A stretch of 64,000 nt of DNA, taken from assembly GCF_021190955.1 (NCBI RefSeq), contig NZ_JAIOAO010000001.1, positions 1,178,001 to 1,242,000 of the forward strand. The letters run 5' to 3'. Of this stretch, positions 61,731 through 64,000 are shown piece by piece. How positions within the stretch are numbered: the stretch's first letter is position 1; each line of letters begins with the position of its first letter. The notes beneath the pieces were generated by a model. That model worked only from the letters and a program-made list of their open reading frames with translations, ran no database searches and was not told the DNA's origin. The translations under genes and the position numbers were made by a program. Origin of the DNA: Parachryseolinea silvisoli. GTDB taxonomy: Bacteria > Bacteroidota > Bacteroidia > Cytophagales > Cyclobacteriaceae.

Positions 61731-64000
61731 TTAGATCACGAATGCATTGGCGCCGGGTTTAAGAACATAGGTCTTCGCTTTCCAATGCAAGGTTCCGGTT
61801 GTCTTTATGGGAAGGTGAATATTGACTTTCCATTTTCCTCCCGCCACGACATATTCGACGGAAATCTTTCCATTCGGGTGTGGGACCTCGCCGGCAACAT
61901 TTGTTAACGTGCCAAGATGCGGCTCGATCTTAACAGTGGTAAAGCCAGGGGCGTCGCTGTCGACGCCTAATACGGTGCGGAAAAATTCGATGTTCGGGCT
62001 GGCGCCCCAGGCATGGCACTCAGAACGTACGGTGGGGAGGCTGGAGTCTTCGGCCCAGGTGGTGAGGCCCATGGCGATGTTTTCGCGCCAGATGCCCAGC
62101 CAGCGCATGTAGTCATCACCCCGGCCCGCTTTTGCCAGGGCCTGATGCAGGTAGTATTTGAAATAAATCGTGCACTGGTTTAAGCTTTTGTCGTTCAGCA
62201 GACCGTTTGCCACGGCGGGCAGTTCCTGACTGCTGACGATGCCCGCCAGTATAGCCAGCGCGTTGACATGTTGTGAGAAAGCATCTTTTTCCTTTGTGTC
62301 GGCATATAGCTTCCTGGTCGGGTCCCAATATTTTCGCCGGATGGTAGCCTTTAGTTGCAGGGCCTTTTGATCATATATCGCCGCCAGGTCTTTCAGTCCC
62401 ATGGTTTGTTCCATGTCTCTCGCCCACTGGTATGCCAGGAGCAATTGCAGGTCATAAATAGCCGCGCTTCCGTCCGTCCCTTCAATACGCCCCCACATGT
62501 TGCCCGCCCAGTCGACAAACGTCCAGTACGGCGTGTCTTTTAGAGAGCCATCTGCCTGCTGGTATTTGCTAAAAAAATCCAGTACCGCCCGGGCGCCCAC
62601 CAATTTATCTTTCACAAAGTCGCTGTCGTTTCGGTACATCCAGTAATCGTGCAGCATGCCGATGTACCACAACGAAAATGGCGATATGATCTGGGTGCCT
62701 TTGGTGGGATAACAGCTGCGAGTAATGCCTTCTGCTATACGCGAATGGTCGATCTGGGTGAGGGCATTGCGGGCCAGCCGGTCGTCGTCGGTGTTGTAGT
62801 ATGAGATCATGGCCTGGATGCGGGTGTCACCAATGTATTGCAACTGCTCGTAGTACGGGCAGTCCATGTAGGTTTCCCACGCATTGAGTCTTGCGGTGCG
62901 CCAGCCAATGTCTATTATTTGCTTTATCTCGGTATTGTCTGTTTTAAATACGGCTGTCTGTTTAAACGGATAGCCGGTAAACGTACCGTATAGATCGTCG
63001 ATCACCAACGGATCGTGTTTCGTTTTTACGAAGACCTTTATGTAACGATACGTGCGAAAATTCAACGTCGTGAACGTCTGATCTTTGCTACCGTTGGAAA
63101 TGATACTATCCTTCCGGCCAATAAAATCTTTGCCCTCGACTTCATTCCGGTTGCTTTTACGTGTTCCGTTGCTGCCTTTGTCGTAAAGCGTTTCCGCATA
63201 GCCCAGTGAGATCCCGGCGTCTGTGCCGCCGCTAAAGTTTAGCGTTACGTAGGCGTTTGTTTCGAACGTCTGGTCCAGGAGTAGCGAAACCGATGTATTG
63301 GCGGGAATGGTCAGCGGTGTCTTCTTTTCCGGAAAGGTTGCGGGAACGTTGATGCCTTGTGCACTGCGCAGTTTAAGAATGCGCTGGTATGTCATTTCCC
63401 GTGGCGGCAACAACGATGGTACCAACGCCCAGTCTATGCCCCAGGCCATGCCTTTGAGCTTTCCTTCCAATACTTTGACAGCCATCGGCCAGTTGGCGTC
63501 ATCAAAATTTCCGGCCGTCCACGGACCTTTAACCGTCTGACGCATATCTACCATTTCTCCTTTGCTCGCAGCAAAGAAATAGCCCGGGATGGGTTGATGG
63601 CCGGCGTCCCGAATGCCTCTCCAGGTATTGTTGGTATTGAGCACGTCTTCCGCCTGCGAGCTGCCTTGCACAATAAAGCCGGTGCGCACGCTGATCTGGG
63701 CTTCGGGACGGTATTCGGCTTCATTCCACACGAGCGCGGCGACGGTATTCTTTCCGGACACGAGGTAGGGTGCCAAATCGACTGTTTCGTAATTCCAATA
63801 ATACGTGTCACCACGCGCCGGACCGAGCGACACGAGCACGTCGTTGACATATAGCTTATACCGATTGTCTGCGGATACGTACACTACGAACGTCGCGGGC
63901 TTAGCCGCCAGCACGACGCTCTTGCGAAAGTAGTAGACGCCATATTCGTTACCAGTGATATTCGGTGGAGCGATCCACTCGGCGGTCCAGGGTCGCACGG
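61731..64000 (-). CDS. GH78 alpha-L-rhamnosidase (5' end outside window)
   Basis: The frame is open to the window edge. The visible 755 codons begin near the N-terminal sandwich (WTAEWIAPPNITGNEYGVYYFRKSVVL), so a signal peptide and possibly a little more lie beyond base 64000. The (alpha/alpha)6 domain has the general acid Glu in DCPYYEQLQYIGDTRIQ and TFVDWAGNMWG. The C-terminal sandwich starts at HAWGASPNIEFFRTVLG. GH78 enzymes release terminal alpha-L-rhamnose from pectin, flavonoids or polysaccharides. It may belong to another glycan locus that continues to the right. It is far from PUL1 and PUL2. Confidence 0.93.
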   Translation of the reverse strand, partial: VRPWTAEWIAPPNITGNEYGVYYFRKSVVLAAKPATFVVYVSADNRYKLYVNDVLVSLGPARGDTYYWNYETVDLAPYLVSGKNTVAALVWNEAEYRPEAQISVRTGFIVQGSSQAEDVLNTNNTWRGIRDAGHQPIPGYFFAASKGEMVDMRQTVKGPWTAGNFDDANWPMAVKVLEGKLKGMAWGIDWALVPSLLPPREMTYQRILKLRSAQGINVPATFPEKKTPLTIPANTSVSLLLDQTFETNAYVTLNFSGGTDAGISLGYAETLYDKGSNGTRKSNRNEVEGKDFIGRKDSIISNGSKDQTFTTLNFRTYRYIKVFVKTKHDPLVIDDLYGTFTGYPFKQTAVFKTDNTEIKQIIDIGWRTARLNAWETYMDCPYYEQLQYIGDTRIQAMISYYNTDDDRLARNALTQIDHSRIAEGITRSCYPTKGTQIISPFSLWYIGMLHDYWMYRNDSDFVKDKLVGARAVLDFFSKYQQADGSLKDTPYWTFVDWAGNMWGRIEGTDGSAAIYDLQLLLAYQWARDMEQTMGLKDLAAIYDQKALQLKATIRRKYWDPTRKLYADTKEKDAFSQHVNALAILAGIVSSQELPAVANGLLNDKSLNQCTIYFKYYLHQALAKAGRGDDYMRWLGIWRENIAMGLTTWAEDSSLPTVRSECHAWGASPNIEFFRTVLGVDSDAPGFTTVKIEPHLGTLTNVAGEVPHPNGKISVEYVVAGGKWKVNIHLPIKTTGTLHWKAKTYVLKPGANAFVI

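Noticed and set aside
1-64000. CRISPR array, tRNA or rRNA genes
   Set aside because: No regularly spaced direct repeats, cloverleaf sequences or rRNA segments were recognised. The hairpin repeats at 2968-3368 are not spaced like CRISPR.

Overview
The window looks like a chromosomal segment of a Bacteroidota bacterium, probably from the Cytophagales (Chryseolinea/Ohtaekwangia-like). The evidence is two SusC/SusD polysaccharide-uptake systems, an ECF sigma/FecR pair, a type IX secretion (gliding-type) C-terminal domain, MacB/FtsX permeases without ATPases, and Bacteroidota-only lipoprotein families (DUF4959, DUF4998, DUF5126). Genus placement is an inference. No rRNA, tRNA, CRISPR array, transposase or phage gene was seen.

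Positions 1-26.9 kb hold a large glycan-use region, almost all on the minus strand. The left edge has the start of a GH92 alpha-mannosidase. Next come a membrane-anchored Kelch/SARP-like regulator (plus strand) and a 400-bp array of double-hairpin repeats. Reading against the coordinates, PUL1 is: ECF sigma factor, FecR anti-sigma, SusC with STN domain, SusD, DUF4959 lipoprotein, DUF4998 lipoprotein, an intrinsic terminator, GH3, then an exo-glucosaminidase-like GH2. Upstream lies PUL2, with the same four-gene order (SusC, SusD, DUF4959, DUF4998) but no STN domain, no own sigma factor and lower GC. It ends at a long hairpin before the PUL1 sigma gene. The two systems are paralogous. The enzymes suggest a mannose- and hexosamine-containing glycan, possibly N-glycan-like, as substrate; this is an inference.

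Positions 27-38.4 kb are accessory and regulatory: an F420-type NADP-binding protein, an isochorismatase-family hydrolase, an SDR oxidoreductase and a Crp-family regulator; a GntR-type sugar-responsive regulator; a TPR-sensor HisKA_2 histidine kinase with a sigma-54-type response regulator; and a solitary SIR2-TPR protein that looks like a single-gene NADase defence system.

Positions 38.4-64 kb mix a Bacteroidota-specific hypothetical gene whose 3' end runs into a palindromic repeat, a GH95-like hydrolase with a divergent AraC regulator, two MacB/FtsX permeases flanking a DUF1444-like gene, a vWA protein with a SusC-like N-terminus, a SiaC-like protein, a DUF1349 protein, a BIG2 lipoprotein, several small metabolic and membrane genes, an AraC-GyrI regulator, an old-yellow-enzyme, an esterase, a LamG/PKD T9SS cargo protein and a GH78 alpha-L-rhamnosidase cut by the right edge.

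The most unusual signals are the double-hairpin repeat family (three copies at 2968-3368, one at 43839-43908), the SIR2-TPR protein, the paired SusCD cassettes with different control and different lipoprotein C-termini, and compact palindrome or direct-repeat clusters in front of regulators and SusC2.
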